A stretch of DNA of 64,000 nt. It comes from Anaspis maculata (Eukaryota; Arthropoda; Insecta; Coleoptera; Scraptiidae). A program made the position numbers and the translations under genes. The stretch spans positions 102,594,363 through 102,658,362 of the forward strand of contig OX421961.1 in the NCBI GenBank assembly GCA_949128115.1. The letters are read 5' to 3'. Below the pieces are notes generated by a model. That model was not told the DNA's origin. It was given only the letters and a program-made list of their open reading frames with translations, and searched no databases. Of the stretch, positions 9,806 to 20,943 are shown piece after piece; position 1 is the stretch's first letter, and each line of letters begins with the position of its first letter.

Positions 9806-11458
9806 ATGGATATCGATAAACCACGAATTGAGAAACTGCGGGATGCAGACAACTGGCCGCAGTGGCAGTTTGTTGTGCAAACGCTGTTGGACGGCGAAAA
9901 TGCGTTGGAGATTTGCAACGGAACTACGGCAAAACCGGTGACTGGTTCTGCCGACTATGACAACCAACTGAAGAAGTGGATCAGGTTGGATAAAGTAGCA
10001 AGAAAACTCTTCGTCACGACTGTTGAATCAAAGCCTTTGCAGCTGCTGATGAGTTGCGAAACTGCGAAAGACATGTGGGATAAGCTGCACAGTGTCTATG
10101 ATTTGAAGTCTGACGAAAGTTTGTCACTAGTCCAAAAGAAGTTCTTCGATTTCAAGTGGAGTTCCGAAGGCGGCATCGCTCAACATATTTCGCAACTGGA
10201 ACAGTTGTTCCTCAAGATGAAGAAGCTTGGAGGTCCAATTCCGGAGTCCATGCTGATGACAAGAATACTATCGACGTTGCCATCGAAGTTTAATTACTTC
10301 CATAGTGCATGGGATTCCACCGAAGTAGCGAATAGGACGCTGGCCAATTTAACAACGCGTTTATTGACCGAAGAGCTACGGTTGCAGAAACAAGAAAGTG
10401 ACGACGAGGCATCAACAGTGGCCTTACTATCGAAGTTGAACCTAGGCAAAGGTGCCAAGAAGCCGACGGCCAAGTGGCAGAAAAAGCAATCTGGTTGCTT
10501 CACGTGCGGCAAAAAGGACCATTTGCAAAGAAACTGTCCTGGATGTTTTTCGTGCGGTTCGAAAACCCATCTGATGAAAAACTGTCACGTGAAAAAGAAA
10601 AACTTTCCGAAATCCGAAGGCGGTGGTTCGCGCCAAGAGCAAGCCTTTGTCGGGAGCACGGCTCTGGACTGTGACACGTCATATTGGTTCATCGACTCTG
10701 GTGCATCGGAACATATTTCCAATCAGCGCGACTATTTTGATGAATATATCGAGTTCAAGGAACCAGTTATGATTCAAGTCGGCAATGGTGCTAAAGTGGC
10801 TGCTTTAGGCCGAGGAAATATCAAAATCGAAACATTCGTGGAAGGAGAATGGTTACCAGGAGTCATGTACGACGTGCTCTACACCCCGGAAATGAAAAGG
10901 AATCTCTTCTCGGTCAAGGTTGCAGCGAAAAAAGGCGTCGATTTCGTTCTGAGCAACAATGGAAAACGATGCGTTTTCATGAGAGATAACAAGATTGTCG
11001 CTACGGGCATGGAGGCAAACAATCTTTATCGGATTCTTTTACGTGTAGTACTGCCAAAGACTTTTTGTGTTGCACACACCGCGGAAACGTTGCAGCTGTG
11101 GCATGAACGTCTCGGACACCAAAATAAACGTCATGTGAAACAATTCCTGAAAGAAAAGGGAATCGAGGTGACCATAGACAATGAATTTTGTGACGGTTGC
11201 GTTTTCGGAAAACACCACAGACAAAGTTTCAGTGAAAGACTCGATCGTGCTACCAAACCGCGCGAATTGGTGCACTCAGACGTTTGCGGTCCCATGAGTG
11301 TACAATCGCCTGGCAAGAAGCGATATTATGTACTTTTTAAAGACGATTTCAGTGCATATCGAAAGGTATATTTTCTGAACAAAAAAATCGGAGGTGAAAG
11401 AAAAACTCGAGAGTTTCTGCGCGGAAGTGCGAGCGCGTTTCGGAGAGGACATTATTAA
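9806..11458 (+). CDS. Copia gag-protease-integrase (frame 1 part)
   Basis: The first ATG in this frame (9806) opens MDIDKPRIEK; upstream codons of the open frame lack an ATG. Residues 1 to about 210 form a UBN2-like Copia gag. Two CCHC zinc knuckles start near residues 231 and 247 and bind genomic RNA. The aspartic protease has FIDSGAS with the catalytic Asp near residue 297. A GAG-pre-integrase segment (LWHERLGH, near 431) and the start of integrase (HSDVCGP, first catalytic Asp near 492) follow. After the seven-A run at 11381-11387 the frame leaves the family alignment and soon stops; the true continuation is in the next frame (11394-13679). An extra A is the simplest explanation. Confidence 0.93.
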   Translation: MDIDKPRIEKLRDADNWPQWQFVVQTLLDGENALEICNGTTAKPVTGSADYDNQLKKWIRLDKVARKLFVTTVESKPLQLLMSCETAKDMWDKLHSVYDLKSDESLSLVQKKFFDFKWSSEGGIAQHISQLEQLFLKMKKLGGPIPESMLMTRILSTLPSKFNYFHSAWDSTEVANRTLANLTTRLLTEELRLQKQESDDEASTVALLSKLNLGKGAKKPTAKWQKKQSGCFTCGKKDHLQRNCPGCFSCGSKTHLMKNCHVKKKNFPKSEGGGSRQEQAFVGSTALDCDTSYWFIDSGASEHISNQRDYFDEYIEFKEPVMIQVGNGAKVAALGRGNIKIETFVEGEWLPGVMYDVLYTPEMKRNLFSVKVAAKKGVDFVLSNNGKRCVFMRDNKIVATGMEANNLYRILLRVVLPKTFCVAHTAETLQLWHERLGHQNKRHVKQFLKEKGIEVTIDNEFCDGCVFGKHHRQSFSERLDRATKPRELVHSDVCGPMSVQSPGKKRYYVLFKDDFSAYRKVYFLNKKIGGERKTREFLRGSASAFRRGHY

Positions 11459-13679
11459 ACTTCGTACTGACGGCGGAGGTGAATATGCAAACAAGGACGT
11501 CGCCTCGTTTCTGGATAAAAGGGGAATAAAACATACAGTAACTGTGGCCCATGTACCCGAACAAAATGGTACGGTTGAACGCGAAAATCGGACATTAATG
11601 GAAGCGGCACGTTCCATGCTCTATTCGAAACCAGACCTACCTCAATTTTTATGGGCAGAGGCCGTAAACACAGCTGTTTACATTTTAAATCGGACTGGAC
11701 CAACAAAAGTTCCGAATAAAACCCCGTTTGAACTTTGGTTTAATAAGAAGCCGGTCCTGAACAAATTGAAAGTATTCGGTACAGAATGCTTTGTACATGT
11801 GCCCAAAGAAAAACGGCGCAAGTTGGATAAAAAGGCACTAAAAGGATATATTGTGGGCTACCTTGAAGGCATCGAGGGATTTCGTGTCTGGATTCCAGAG
11901 AGTCATGAAATTATTGTGAGTCGTGACGTCATTTTCAAACAAGAGCGCCTGGCAGCCACCGAGACGCCCGTTGTTAATGAACCGTCACCAAATCATGAAA
12001 ATGATATTACAAATGCAGAGCCCGAGGCTAAACAAACGCCGGAACAAGAGGAAAAGTCCCCCGAAGATGTTCGACGTCTGCGAGATCGCAATAAATTGAA
12101 GAGGCCTGATTTTTATGGTGTACCTGTCGCAATGTTAGCTGCAAGTGAGCCGCTGACTTTTGGCGAAGCAATGGCATCGAGTGATTCTCAGCATTGGCAG
12201 GAAGCTATGCACGAAGAAATGAGCTCTCTGCAAAACCATGAAACGTGGAAATTGGTTGAAAAACCGACCGACAGAAAAATAATTGGCAATCGATGGGTAT
12301 ATCGGATCAAGCGTCGCCCAGACGGGACCATTGATCGATATAAGGCTCGATTAGTCATAAAAGGATGCTCACAGAAAGAGGGTATTGATTACACAGAAAC
12401 CTTCAGCCCTGTTGTGCGCTTTGACACAATACGAGTGGTATTGAGTGTCGCAGCACGTGAGAAATTGCACTTGCGGCAATTTGACATCAAGTCAGCTTTT
12501 CTGTACGGTTTTCTTGACGAAGAAATTTTCATGGAACAGCCCGAGGGATATGAGGATGGCTCATCACGCGTGTGTAAGTTGCTGAAAAGTTTATATGGGC
12601 TTAAGCAATCGCCCAGATGCTGGAGTAAACGTTTCACGCAATTTTTACTTGAATGTGACTTAAAAGAGAGTACAGCCGATCCCTGTTTGTACGTAAGACA
12701 CCGTGATACAGACAAATTGCTGTTACTCCTTTATGTTGATGATGGCCTAATCGCAGCTTCAAATCTAGAAGAAGCCGAAAAGTTTCTAGATCAGCTGAAG
12801 TGCGAGTTTGAAGCCGCAATCACGGTCAATGTCACGAATTTTCTTGGAATAGAAATTCAGCAACAAAGAACAGGTGGAATTTTCGTCAGTCAAACTAATT
12901 ATACTGAGAAAGTTCTCAACAGATTCAAGATGAGTGAATCGAAACCAGTCTGCACTCCGATTGAAACTGGCTGGAATACAACTGATTCACCTGATGCGAC
13001 TGACCAATTTCCGTATCGAGAAGCGGTAGGAAATGTAATGTACCTGCAAGTTGTAACCAGACCAGACATTGCCTTTGCAGTCAATGTTGCATCACGAGCA
13101 TTGGATAAACCCACAGAAGCTCACTGTCACCTAATCAAAAGAATTCTACGCTACATAAGAGGGACTCAACGAGCCGGTCTACTTTACCACGACGGAGAAG
13201 ACTTCGAAGTCTACAGTGACGCAGATTTTGCTGGTGATCCAGCAACCCGGAAGTCAACAAGTGGAGTACTTTGCAAGTACAACGGTGCTGCAATAACCTG
13301 GCAAAGCAAGAGACAACAGTGCATCGCTCAATCAACGACTGAAGCGGAGTACGTCATTGCCGCAAATGCAGCAAAAGAAATGCTGTGGCTGTTGCGCTTG
13401 TTCGACGAAATCGGTGTTCGCGAAGTGAAAGAAAAGCGAAGTGTTTTGCATGTTGATAACATGAGTGCGATAAAGCTCATCAAAAATCCCGAATTTCATC
13501 AACGCACAAAGCATATCGATGTGCGCTATCATTTTATTCGCGATCTTTATGAGAAAGGTGCCATTAATGTGGATTACGTCACAAGTGAACAACAAAAAGC
13601 GGATATTTTAACGAAGCCATTGGCTAAACCAAGATTTGAATTGTTACGAGAGGATTTGGGCATCGTTACAAATTCTTAA
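11394..13679 (+). CDS. Copia integrase-reverse transcriptase-RNase H (frame 2 part)
   Basis: This frame continues pol and starts at a GTG, so it is not an independent gene. It opens with the rest of integrase (LRTDGGGEY Asp, then PEQNGTVERENR with the catalytic Glu). A Copia-type linker follows, then reverse transcriptase with the AFLYG region, SLYGLKQSPR, and the catalytic YVDD at about 12732-12743. RNase H follows (SDADFAGD, STTEAEY, HVDN and the terminal DILTKPL). It ends at TAA 13677-13679, 66 bp before the 3' LTR. All catalytic residues looked for are present. Together with the upstream frame the length is about 1,290 codons, normal for Copia. Confidence 0.93.
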   Translation: MKEKLESFCAEVRARFGEDIIKLRTDGGGEYANKDVASFLDKRGIKHTVTVAHVPEQNGTVERENRTLMEAARSMLYSKPDLPQFLWAEAVNTAVYILNRTGPTKVPNKTPFELWFNKKPVLNKLKVFGTECFVHVPKEKRRKLDKKALKGYIVGYLEGIEGFRVWIPESHEIIVSRDVIFKQERLAATETPVVNEPSPNHENDITNAEPEAKQTPEQEEKSPEDVRRLRDRNKLKRPDFYGVPVAMLAASEPLTFGEAMASSDSQHWQEAMHEEMSSLQNHETWKLVEKPTDRKIIGNRWVYRIKRRPDGTIDRYKARLVIKGCSQKEGIDYTETFSPVVRFDTIRVVLSVAAREKLHLRQFDIKSAFLYGFLDEEIFMEQPEGYEDGSSRVCKLLKSLYGLKQSPRCWSKRFTQFLLECDLKESTADPCLYVRHRDTDKLLLLLYVDDGLIAASNLEEAEKFLDQLKCEFEAAITVNVTNFLGIEIQQQRTGGIFVSQTNYTEKVLNRFKMSESKPVCTPIETGWNTTDSPDATDQFPYREAVGNVMYLQVVTRPDIAFAVNVASRALDKPTEAHCHLIKRILRYIRGTQRAGLLYHDGEDFEVYSDADFAGDPATRKSTSGVLCKYNGAAITWQSKRQQCIAQSTTEAEYVIAANAAKEMLWLLRLFDEIGVREVKEKRSVLHVDNMSAIKLIKNPEFHQRTKHIDVRYHFIRDLYEKGAINVDYVTSEQQKADILTKPLAKPRFELLREDLGIVTNS

Positions 13680-13745
13680 TTTTCTGTATTGTATTTTTTG
13701 CATGATTTTTTTGTGTTTTTGCATAGAGTTAAGTTTTAGGGGAAG

Positions 13746-14048
13746 TGTTGAGAATATTAAAATATTAACTCTATTAGCAGCATTGGCGCCCGCCGCCAAG
13801 CCATTCTTTTAGGATGTTTTAGTGCCGGATCGAATGCACGGTTCGTGATCCCGGCTCAGTTTCATAGCCGATGATTTCATATATGTATTGGTATTTTTAT
13901 ACACTGTTTTAGGCTTAGAACTTTTGTAGCAGAGTAGTCACACGCCAAACTCCATGGCAGCAAGTATTGTTCAATTATTAAATCGCTTAATCAAAACTAC
14001 TGGTCTTGCTTAATCAACCCTGCGGAATCCACCCTCATTACATCAAAA
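13746..14048 (+). repeat. Copia 3' LTR
   Basis: Identical by eye over 303 bp to the 5' LTR. It is preceded by the purine tract AGGGGAAG and followed by TTTTA, the second target-site copy. Confidence 0.92.
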
Positions 14049-14256
14049 TTTTATTCCGTTGCTATTGCAGTGGGATTTAGATAAGTGAATATTATCCTTG
14101 TAGGTCTAATAATCAAGGGCGTTGTATGTAATAATCGGTGAAAAGATTCCAGCCAAAGATTTTTGACATTCAAATAATTTTGGCTCCGAATGTTCTACGG
14201 AAAAAATCACTCGGACCTGTCTTGCAAAATACCGTAGTGAGTCCACGCTAGAAAGA

Positions 14257-17200
14257 TGACTATTTCTTTTCAAATAAAGGCCTTGTAATGGCGCGCGTGA
14301 AGGATCTTCACGCCTGTTATAGGTTTTTCTCATTTGATAGTGATGATGACATATTTGATGATGATTACTATGGCTCGCAGCCTGAAGAAAATTGAAGTTT
14401 TTTTTTAGTTCCAAAATGTCTGAACTGGCATTTTTATTATGAAACTTGAACTAAAGTAGATTAAACGTATAGATACCCCTTCTACAGCAGGCGGCGTAAA
14501 AATGCTGAAAAGGGATATATAATATTTAATTACTGATTTATTGAAAGATGACGTCTGTATTTTTGTACCTACTAACTCTTGAAAAAGTTCCAAGGTGGCA
14601 AAGAAAACGGAATAATTTCGAAACTGATCGGAATCGAGAAAAACAAAAACTTCGCGACAGAATGCATAACTGCATCATGCACCTGTTGAAACTGAAATAT
14701 TAAAATTGCCCATTTTAGTGCGTTTACACGACAAGCTGAACGATTTCGTTCGATCCGATTCTTTATTAAAAACTGATGAAGACATTTGTCGATGTCACTC
14801 ATTCGCTAAAAAGCCGCAAGCTTTTGTTTTACATTTTAGCAATTATGCCTTCTTGAATATTTCGCACCAGAAGAAAAATTATACCTCATTAATATAAACA
14901 TTTTCAGATGTTTCGACGTCTCATTTAACCTGGTTGAAAGGTAGAGGTATATCTAAGATACCCGTGGGTATAACAAGTCGAAAAAACTGTTTCGTAGAAA
15001 GGTAATGCGCAACAATTCAAAAGAGATTAGCACAAGCTGCATCTTAGGCAAGCGTTATGAAGAGGCAGTTGTGTTTATCCAGCCTTGTTAGAGGTGTATC
15101 CGCCGTTTCATTGAAGAAACGAATCAACAATTGCAGATAATAACAATAATAATAGACGTGCTTTGTACAGGTAAGAGCAGGAAGACTCTAACTCGCTACT
15201 ACGAGATGATGCCTATACCTATACCTCGTGAATTTCTATGAATGAAAAAAAAAGATTCGTTACGTCTTTGTCGTTGGTCAGGGAGCCTCATCCTGCAATT
15301 AGTAGATAAAAGTCAAAGCTCGAGATGCCTCTACCTATACACAGGTGTTTACCGTCGTCGGCATTTATATGTCAGCTAGACGGAGAAGGAGCGAGCGCAC
15401 TGGCTTTCTTATTTTATGACGTGACAAGGAAATCATAATAAAAGGACAGGATATTACCTGTGATGCGAGATCATTAAAAAACCGTCTGGAATCTGGATTG
15501 ACTGATTGCCATCCTTGTCTGGCGCGACCGGTGCATTCGCCATCCTCCTCGTTAATACACCTGTGGCGCCCGATTCTTTATTATGGTGGCAGTAATTGAT
15601 CTTCTGTCCTTATCAAAATTTTTACACGTGATAAATTTCTACCTTGGGCCTTATGGTCTAGTATGATGATATTCAAAATTAGCCGTTACATTTTTTTGCT
15701 CAAGCTCTCAGCGGATACGTAGATCGTGCTCCTTACCTCAAGTTTTTTTCTCGAGAAAAAGAAGAACAACCAAGAATATAAATGATGACGGATACCTAGT
15801 TGGAATTGATGGTTTACTTGTGTGTGATTTGTGCAACGGAAGCTGTAAATTAGCGGTCCCGGGCAGATCGTACATGGGCAGACCTCAGTGGTTTATTAAA
15901 AATTAATTTACGCAACGGGAAGATGGGTTGCGTGTATGGGCGCGTTTTGGCCCCGCCGGAGAATCACAGAATTTGACCTTCGATTAATTATTTGTGTGCA
16001 GAAGGCAATTTTCGGAGCTCAAAATGTTGCTGAGAATTTACTTTTTTAAATTGAATTTTTTATGGTCCCGGGACGATGATTAATGGCGTTTCATCGTTCA
16101 ACCGGTGCGAAAGATGCCCACAAAAAGTAGGCGAGTTGAGCATGGAACATGAATAAAACAATGGAACATGTAATTTGACATAAAACTGACGTATTATTCA
16201 GTTACCTATTATACTTATTTCGATTCAACGCCTGCCTGACATATGACAGGTTTTTTTCTAATCGATTCAAGGTACTATACGAAATCGCATCTAAATAGTT
16301 ATGTCCTTCTAGATTTTTTTCTCTCAGCTTCCCCGATGTTTCTACTTGTATTTTTGATTCGGTATAGTAATATTTCAAGTCTGCAGAGCCAATGAGAACT
16401 TCAGAAACACAAGTTTGACTTTTCTGATGGAACAAACCTGATAAAAAATGTGATCGATTTCACTAACTCTAACACTCTTCACTTGCGGAGAAATTGATAC
16501 CATTTTCAGATATGAGCACTACTTTCAATCAAAAGAACAGCTGCAACGATCTCTGACGAAAAAACTTCAAACGTCAGATTTTTTATTTGACCACGGTCAC
16601 CTTACATAATCATTTTTGTTGACGCAAGAAGGCTATAGAAACAGGAGTAGAAACTGGGGTGATAAGGGCGGTCCAAGTTCGCCGGAATGTTTGACAGGCG
16701 CACGATCGACACCCTGACTCACTATTGTGTTTGTGTCAAAAGGCGTCATCGTCATGCCGTCATGCAATCAAACCTCCTAATTTACTCCGTGAGATACCGG
16801 CCGTCTAGTTGCCAGGAGAACTTTTGCACTGCGGCGTCAAAATCTGGCCCGTGCTCAGCACCCTTTCAGTCTTTCTCAGAGGAAGTTACGTCTCCTCTTT
16901 CTGTCTATTGGATTCTGATGTATAGGTATATTCAGAATTTTTCAATGATTTTGCTTCAACTTTTTTTTTACCCTTTAGAATTTCCTGCGGCAGTTTTTTG
17001 CTTTTGATTTTATTGATTATTGATTAAAGTTTTTTTCTTCCAAGGGCCGCGCCGCCGTACTTGAGATAAATGTTTGCATAGAAAGAAGTTCTACAAAAAG
17101 GTTTCAATAGCAGAACACATGATACGACCCCTTTTCTTAAAATTAGAAGGATGTCCATAATATTATGCAAGTAAGTACTTTATATTGCGTAAATTGGACG

Positions 17201-18106
17201 GGAAACTTCACCGCCATTTTGAATAATGACACTTAATAGTGATACACCTTGTCCATATTGCTAATATCATTCCGCAGCCTGCGGCCTCAAGCAAGCAGGA
17301 CTGTGTTCAAAAACTTCTGGGCGGGCTGTTTTTCCACAATGAAACTGTTCGTCATCACATCACATCACCTCACCGTCAAATTATGTAACTTTTAAACTTT
17401 GATATTGGTACTAGTATCGAAATATATGGTTCAATAAACTCCACTTTTACAAGTCGACTCCTGTATGTTCAGACAGGACTAGATCTGCACGTGTCAGCTT
17501 GTCAGCTGTCTTTTGACATGATACCTTTGCCGAAGTGACAGCTGACCCTTCGGCTAAATCAAATTCAGCATTCAGCTTTTTACATCAAAATTCGCCAAGT
17601 TTCTCCTCCGGTTTATGTTGATACAAGCGCTGAATGAAAAATTATGAATAGCCGCAACCGGTGACATTTATGTTACTGATGATGCGGTTTCAACAATAAG
17701 ATATTCGCTTGCTATGCCGGTGAGAGGTGAGAACTGCAGCCTTATTCCAGAGAATGTTCTACTAATATAGGACAAATTGACACCAGAACGAAGCCTGGTC
17801 GGTACTTCAATATTTACCAAAAGTTGCTTGGATTGTGGCGTCATCTACCAACCAATACCAGAAGGTTATACGATAGCGCCTCTTTGTGGATATGATACAA
17901 ATACTTGATACGTCGTTTGATGTTTTTTGACGTCTGAACCGAGATCGCAGAGCCATTATAGCCCACATTTTAAACTAATGGTGTTGGTAAATTGGTGATC
18001 CCGAGAGTCAAGGTTTCAACTTTATATTTATACATCTCACAATCGCAGTGTTTGTACTGTCTCTCTGAAACCAGCTCTTTGCTCGAATGCCATGTTGCTT
18101 TTTATA
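14257..18106. other. Long non-coding stretch
   Basis: No exon or transposase was recognised. Reading frames are short and featureless. Near 17495-17560 a foldback around GTCAGCTGTC and GTGACAGCTGAC occurs. Upstream PRDM exons could lie here but none could be supported. Confidence 0.35.
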
Positions 18107-18450
18107 CAGGGTGTTTCAATGGAAACGAGCCACCCTGAATAAATTTTCTTTCAGGTAAAATTTAGAAAATTTCCTGAGACCCGTCAATTTTTGTTTCGAG
18201 GGGGACATCTGAAGCATACATTGACAAATTCCTATCTTCAACCCACCTCAACTGCGAAATTTCAAATGACACTACCTACTTTGCGATACATCCAATTTAA
18301 GAAAATCTAAATCTCTTTCTGGAAAAATATTTCAAAGTTTTTTAACCCCACCCCCCTTTTTCTTAAAATTCTCTGAATGCCTAGTTTGATATTCTTGATC
18401 TCTCAATTTTCTCCAGTGCAGTCAACGTCATCCTGCACAACATCGAGGAA

Positions 18451-18484
18451 GAATAGAATAGAATAGAATAGAATAGAATAGAAT
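18451..18484. repeat. (GAATA)n microsatellite
   Basis: About seven perfect GAATA units form the 3' tail of the minus-strand LINE. Confidence 0.9.
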
Positions 18485-18610
18485 TTATTTGTACTCAAGC
18501 CAGGATATTTGGATGTACACGTCAACGTAAATATATAATAAATAACAAATAAATAAATAAATAAATACTTAAAACATTAAGCACAACAATACAATATATA
18601 CAATCACAAG

Positions 18611-19789
18611 TTACAAGCTACATAACATATATTCATTGACCGAATAAAAGCAGTGTGATAGTAAGAGTGTTTTGACATGTTTCGAGAATTGTTTAAAAGT
18701 CATCACTTTATATTCTTGTGGCAATTTCTTAAAAAACAATATTCCTTTATAATTTGGACTTTTTTCATACTGACTGGAGGTATGACTAGCTACTGTTAAT
18801 GAATTACGGTGTCTTGTTTGATAATTATGGTGATCACAATTTTTTTCTAAAGTGTGTAAATTTTTTTTGACTAATAATAAGCATTTATAAATATATATAC
18901 ATGGCAGTGGTAGAATACCGTATTTTTTAAATATTGGTCTGCATGACTCTCTGTGAGGTAGATTGAATATCAGTCTTATAATTCTTTTCTGACCTACAAA
19001 AGCTCTGTTGACAGTAGAAGCTCCTCCCCAAAAAACAACATGGTAACTCAAGTGACAATAAGCCAATGCATAGTATGTATTCAAGAGACCGGGGGAATTT
19101 AACATGGTTCTAAGTTTTAAAACGGCATAAAAAGCCGAATTCAACTTCTTACAGACCGCATCAACATGCTGGGCCCAGCCAAGAGAACTATCAACATGAA
19201 GCCCAAGAAATCGGGTAGCCGCAGCAGCATCTACATGGCAACCGTCAATCAAGAACCCCAAGTCATTATCTACCTTTCGGTTATGGAATTTTATGACAAC
19301 GGTTTTACCCAAGTTGACAACCAGCTTATTACTGTAGCACCATTGGTGGAATCGACGGGACACGTCAGAAACCAAAGCCCTGAGCTCCTCTGAGCTCCGT
19401 CCCGAGACCGCTATCGAGCTGTCATCGGCAAATATCACTAAGAGACCCTGTTTTATGTGGTCTGGCAAATCATTTATGAAAAGTATAAACAGTAGCGGTC
19501 CAAGGACGGAGCCCTGAGGAACTCCCACGTCGACATCATAATCATCCGACGCCTCACCATCAACCCCAACCCGCATTGATCTGTTTGAGAGATAAGATCT
19601 GAGGCATAAAAGGATGTTGCCCCTCAGCCCAAGCGCATACAATTTGTCACACAAAAAGTCTACATCAAGACTGTCAAATGCCTTCGTCAAGTCGAAGAAA
19701 ACCGCTGCCACGTTCCACTGCCAAGGAAATCTTCTCTGGAAAAAGTGCCACCCAAATCCACCCCTTCGCTCCCCCGACCCTAACTCCAA
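18611..19789 (-). pseudogene. LINE reverse transcriptase, C-terminal two thirds
   Basis: The 392-codon frame carries FDLTKAFD (residues 32-39, first catalytic Asp), GVPQGSVLGP (89-98) and FADD (120-123), the palm signature of non-LTR reverse transcriptases, followed by thumb and C-terminal regions to a stop. The first roughly 25 residues do not look like LINE protein and come from flanking DNA at the truncation point, so the annotated start is artificial. The endonuclease and fingers are missing. The frame is open, suggesting a fairly young copy, but it cannot be active. Confidence 0.9.
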
Positions 19790-20204
19790 AACCTAAAATG
19801 ACACTACCTACTTTGTGATAGATCAAATTGAAGAGAATCAAATTCTCTTTCCGGAAAACAATTTTCAAAATTTTCAATAACACTCTTTACTGTGAATACT
19901 CTGTGTTTACTCTGAGAATATCAAACTGGACCCTCAAGAGAATTTCAGAAAAAAAGGGGTGGGGTTGAAAAATTTTAAAATATTTTTGTTCTAGAAAGAG
20001 AATTTTATAATCTCCAATTTGATGTATCGCAAGGTAGGGGGTGTCCATTGAAATCTCAAAGTTGGGGTGGGTGGGAGTGAGGGGGTTGAAGATAGGACTT
20101 TGTCAATGTATGCTTTCGATGTCCCCCTCGAAACAAAAACCGATGGGTCTCGGGAAATTCTCTAAATTTCACCAGTTTCTACTGAAACTCCCTGTATAGA
20201 CGCG

Positions 20205-20943
20205 TCTTGTACTCCAGAAGTTACCAGACGTCTTTCGAAAAGGCCTTGAAGGTTCCTGTCGCTTTCATTATTATTCGTTGCTTCCATAATCGGTTCGGTA
20301 GATAAGATAGTGTTACGTATTTAGCGTGCGGGTTCGTTTATAATAATTGAGACGATCGTTTTAAAACACGCCAACAATAAATACACGCCAACAATTATTT
20401 ACGCTTGGGAATATCGCAGGTACTTCGCTTCTATCCGCTCGGTACCACTTCGCATTCAATACTGACTGTCTAGGTCAAGGACAGTGCTTTATATATCCCT
20501 TCGACTAGCGTTCTCGAATTTCCCATCATCCTCCAGCAAATTCCACAGTGCTCCGGCGTACGATTTCTAGACAACTCTTCACACCTTTCGCGTGCTACCC
20601 GTGTGTTTTTGAATGTCGGCGCCTCCGTCAATTTGGCTGATGTTTTCTGATCGACCGTTCAAGTTTCCTATGTAATTTCATCGCAAGCCATCACGTATAT
20701 TCCGAAGATGTCCAGGCTCCGCATTTGTGGGTGCACTGCGACCTAATGAAAAGAGTCTAGAAAGATCGCGTGTTACCCAGAATCGCCGCTCGTAACAATA
20801 GTCTATTTGCGAGAGCTCTAGAAAACCATTAGCTTCGTAATATTTCAACAAGCTTTCAATGCACGGCTCTCCGCCACACGGCTCCTCCGCCAAATGTGCA
20901 GGTGTGTGCCTTATTCGCACGTCATGATCCCCAGTGGGCTCCA
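20205..20943 (+). repeat. Dispersed repeat R, copy 1
   Basis: The beginning (GTACTCCAGAAG..., then a GGTTCCTGTCGCTTT-like phrase) and the end core (20879-20943, CGGCTCCTCCGCCAA then TGTGCAGGTGTGTG) recur at 42590-42837. The core alone recurs at 37096, 53560 and 57044. The middle (20290-20830) is not seen in the other copies and may be an insertion. No recognisable protein. Confidence 0.65.

Larger units (their letters stand above)
9320..14048 (+). mobile_element. Ty1/Copia LTR retrotransposon, nearly intact
   Basis: Two identical 303 bp LTRs bound a gag-pol region of about 4.1 kb, with TTTTA on both sides (9315-9319 and 14049-14053) as a target duplication. A primer-binding site follows the 5' LTR and a purine tract (about 13737-13745) precedes the 3' LTR. 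Domain order is gag, zinc knuckles, protease, integrase, reverse transcriptase, RNase H, which defines Copia/Pseudoviridae. One homopolymer indel at 11381-11387 breaks the frame. LTR identity implies very recent insertion. Confidence 0.97.
9021..14256. mobile_element. TIR element disrupted by a Copia insertion
   Basis: Ends of about 50 bp are inverted: at 9021-9070 and 14207-14256 both share ACTCAC.ACGGTATTTTGCA (on opposite strands) followed by an AGACAGG.CC stretch. Without the Copia element (9320-14048) and one target copy the element is about 500 bp. It also contains the family C hairpin at 9071-9310. No transposase is present. Confidence 0.75.
18451..19792 (-). mobile_element. 5'-truncated LINE with (TATTC)n 3' tail
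   Basis: On the minus strand the element ends in a pentanucleotide run (GAATA on the plus strand, 18451-18484), after a 3' UTR of about 120 bp that has AAATA repeats. The body is the reverse transcriptase ORF at 18611-19789. The 5' end is cut within the reverse transcriptase domain. A short tandem-repeat 3' tail fits CR1-like LINEs; the clade is inferred. Confidence 0.85.
18107..20194. mobile_element. Inverted-repeat element (CAGGG ends) hosting a LINE
   Basis: The ends CAGGGTGTTTCA (18107) and its diverged complement (to 20194) are bordered by TA (18105-18106, 20195-20196). Inverted homology of about 300 bp continues inwards on both sides (18160-18400 against 19905-20170). A stretch starting at 18270 (ATGACACTACCTACTTTG) is also repeated directly at about 19798. 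The centre is filled by a LINE fragment. Confidence 0.75.

Noticed and set aside
11276..11706. Minus-strand frames across Copia pol
   Set aside because: Shadows of the coding strand of the retrotransposon.
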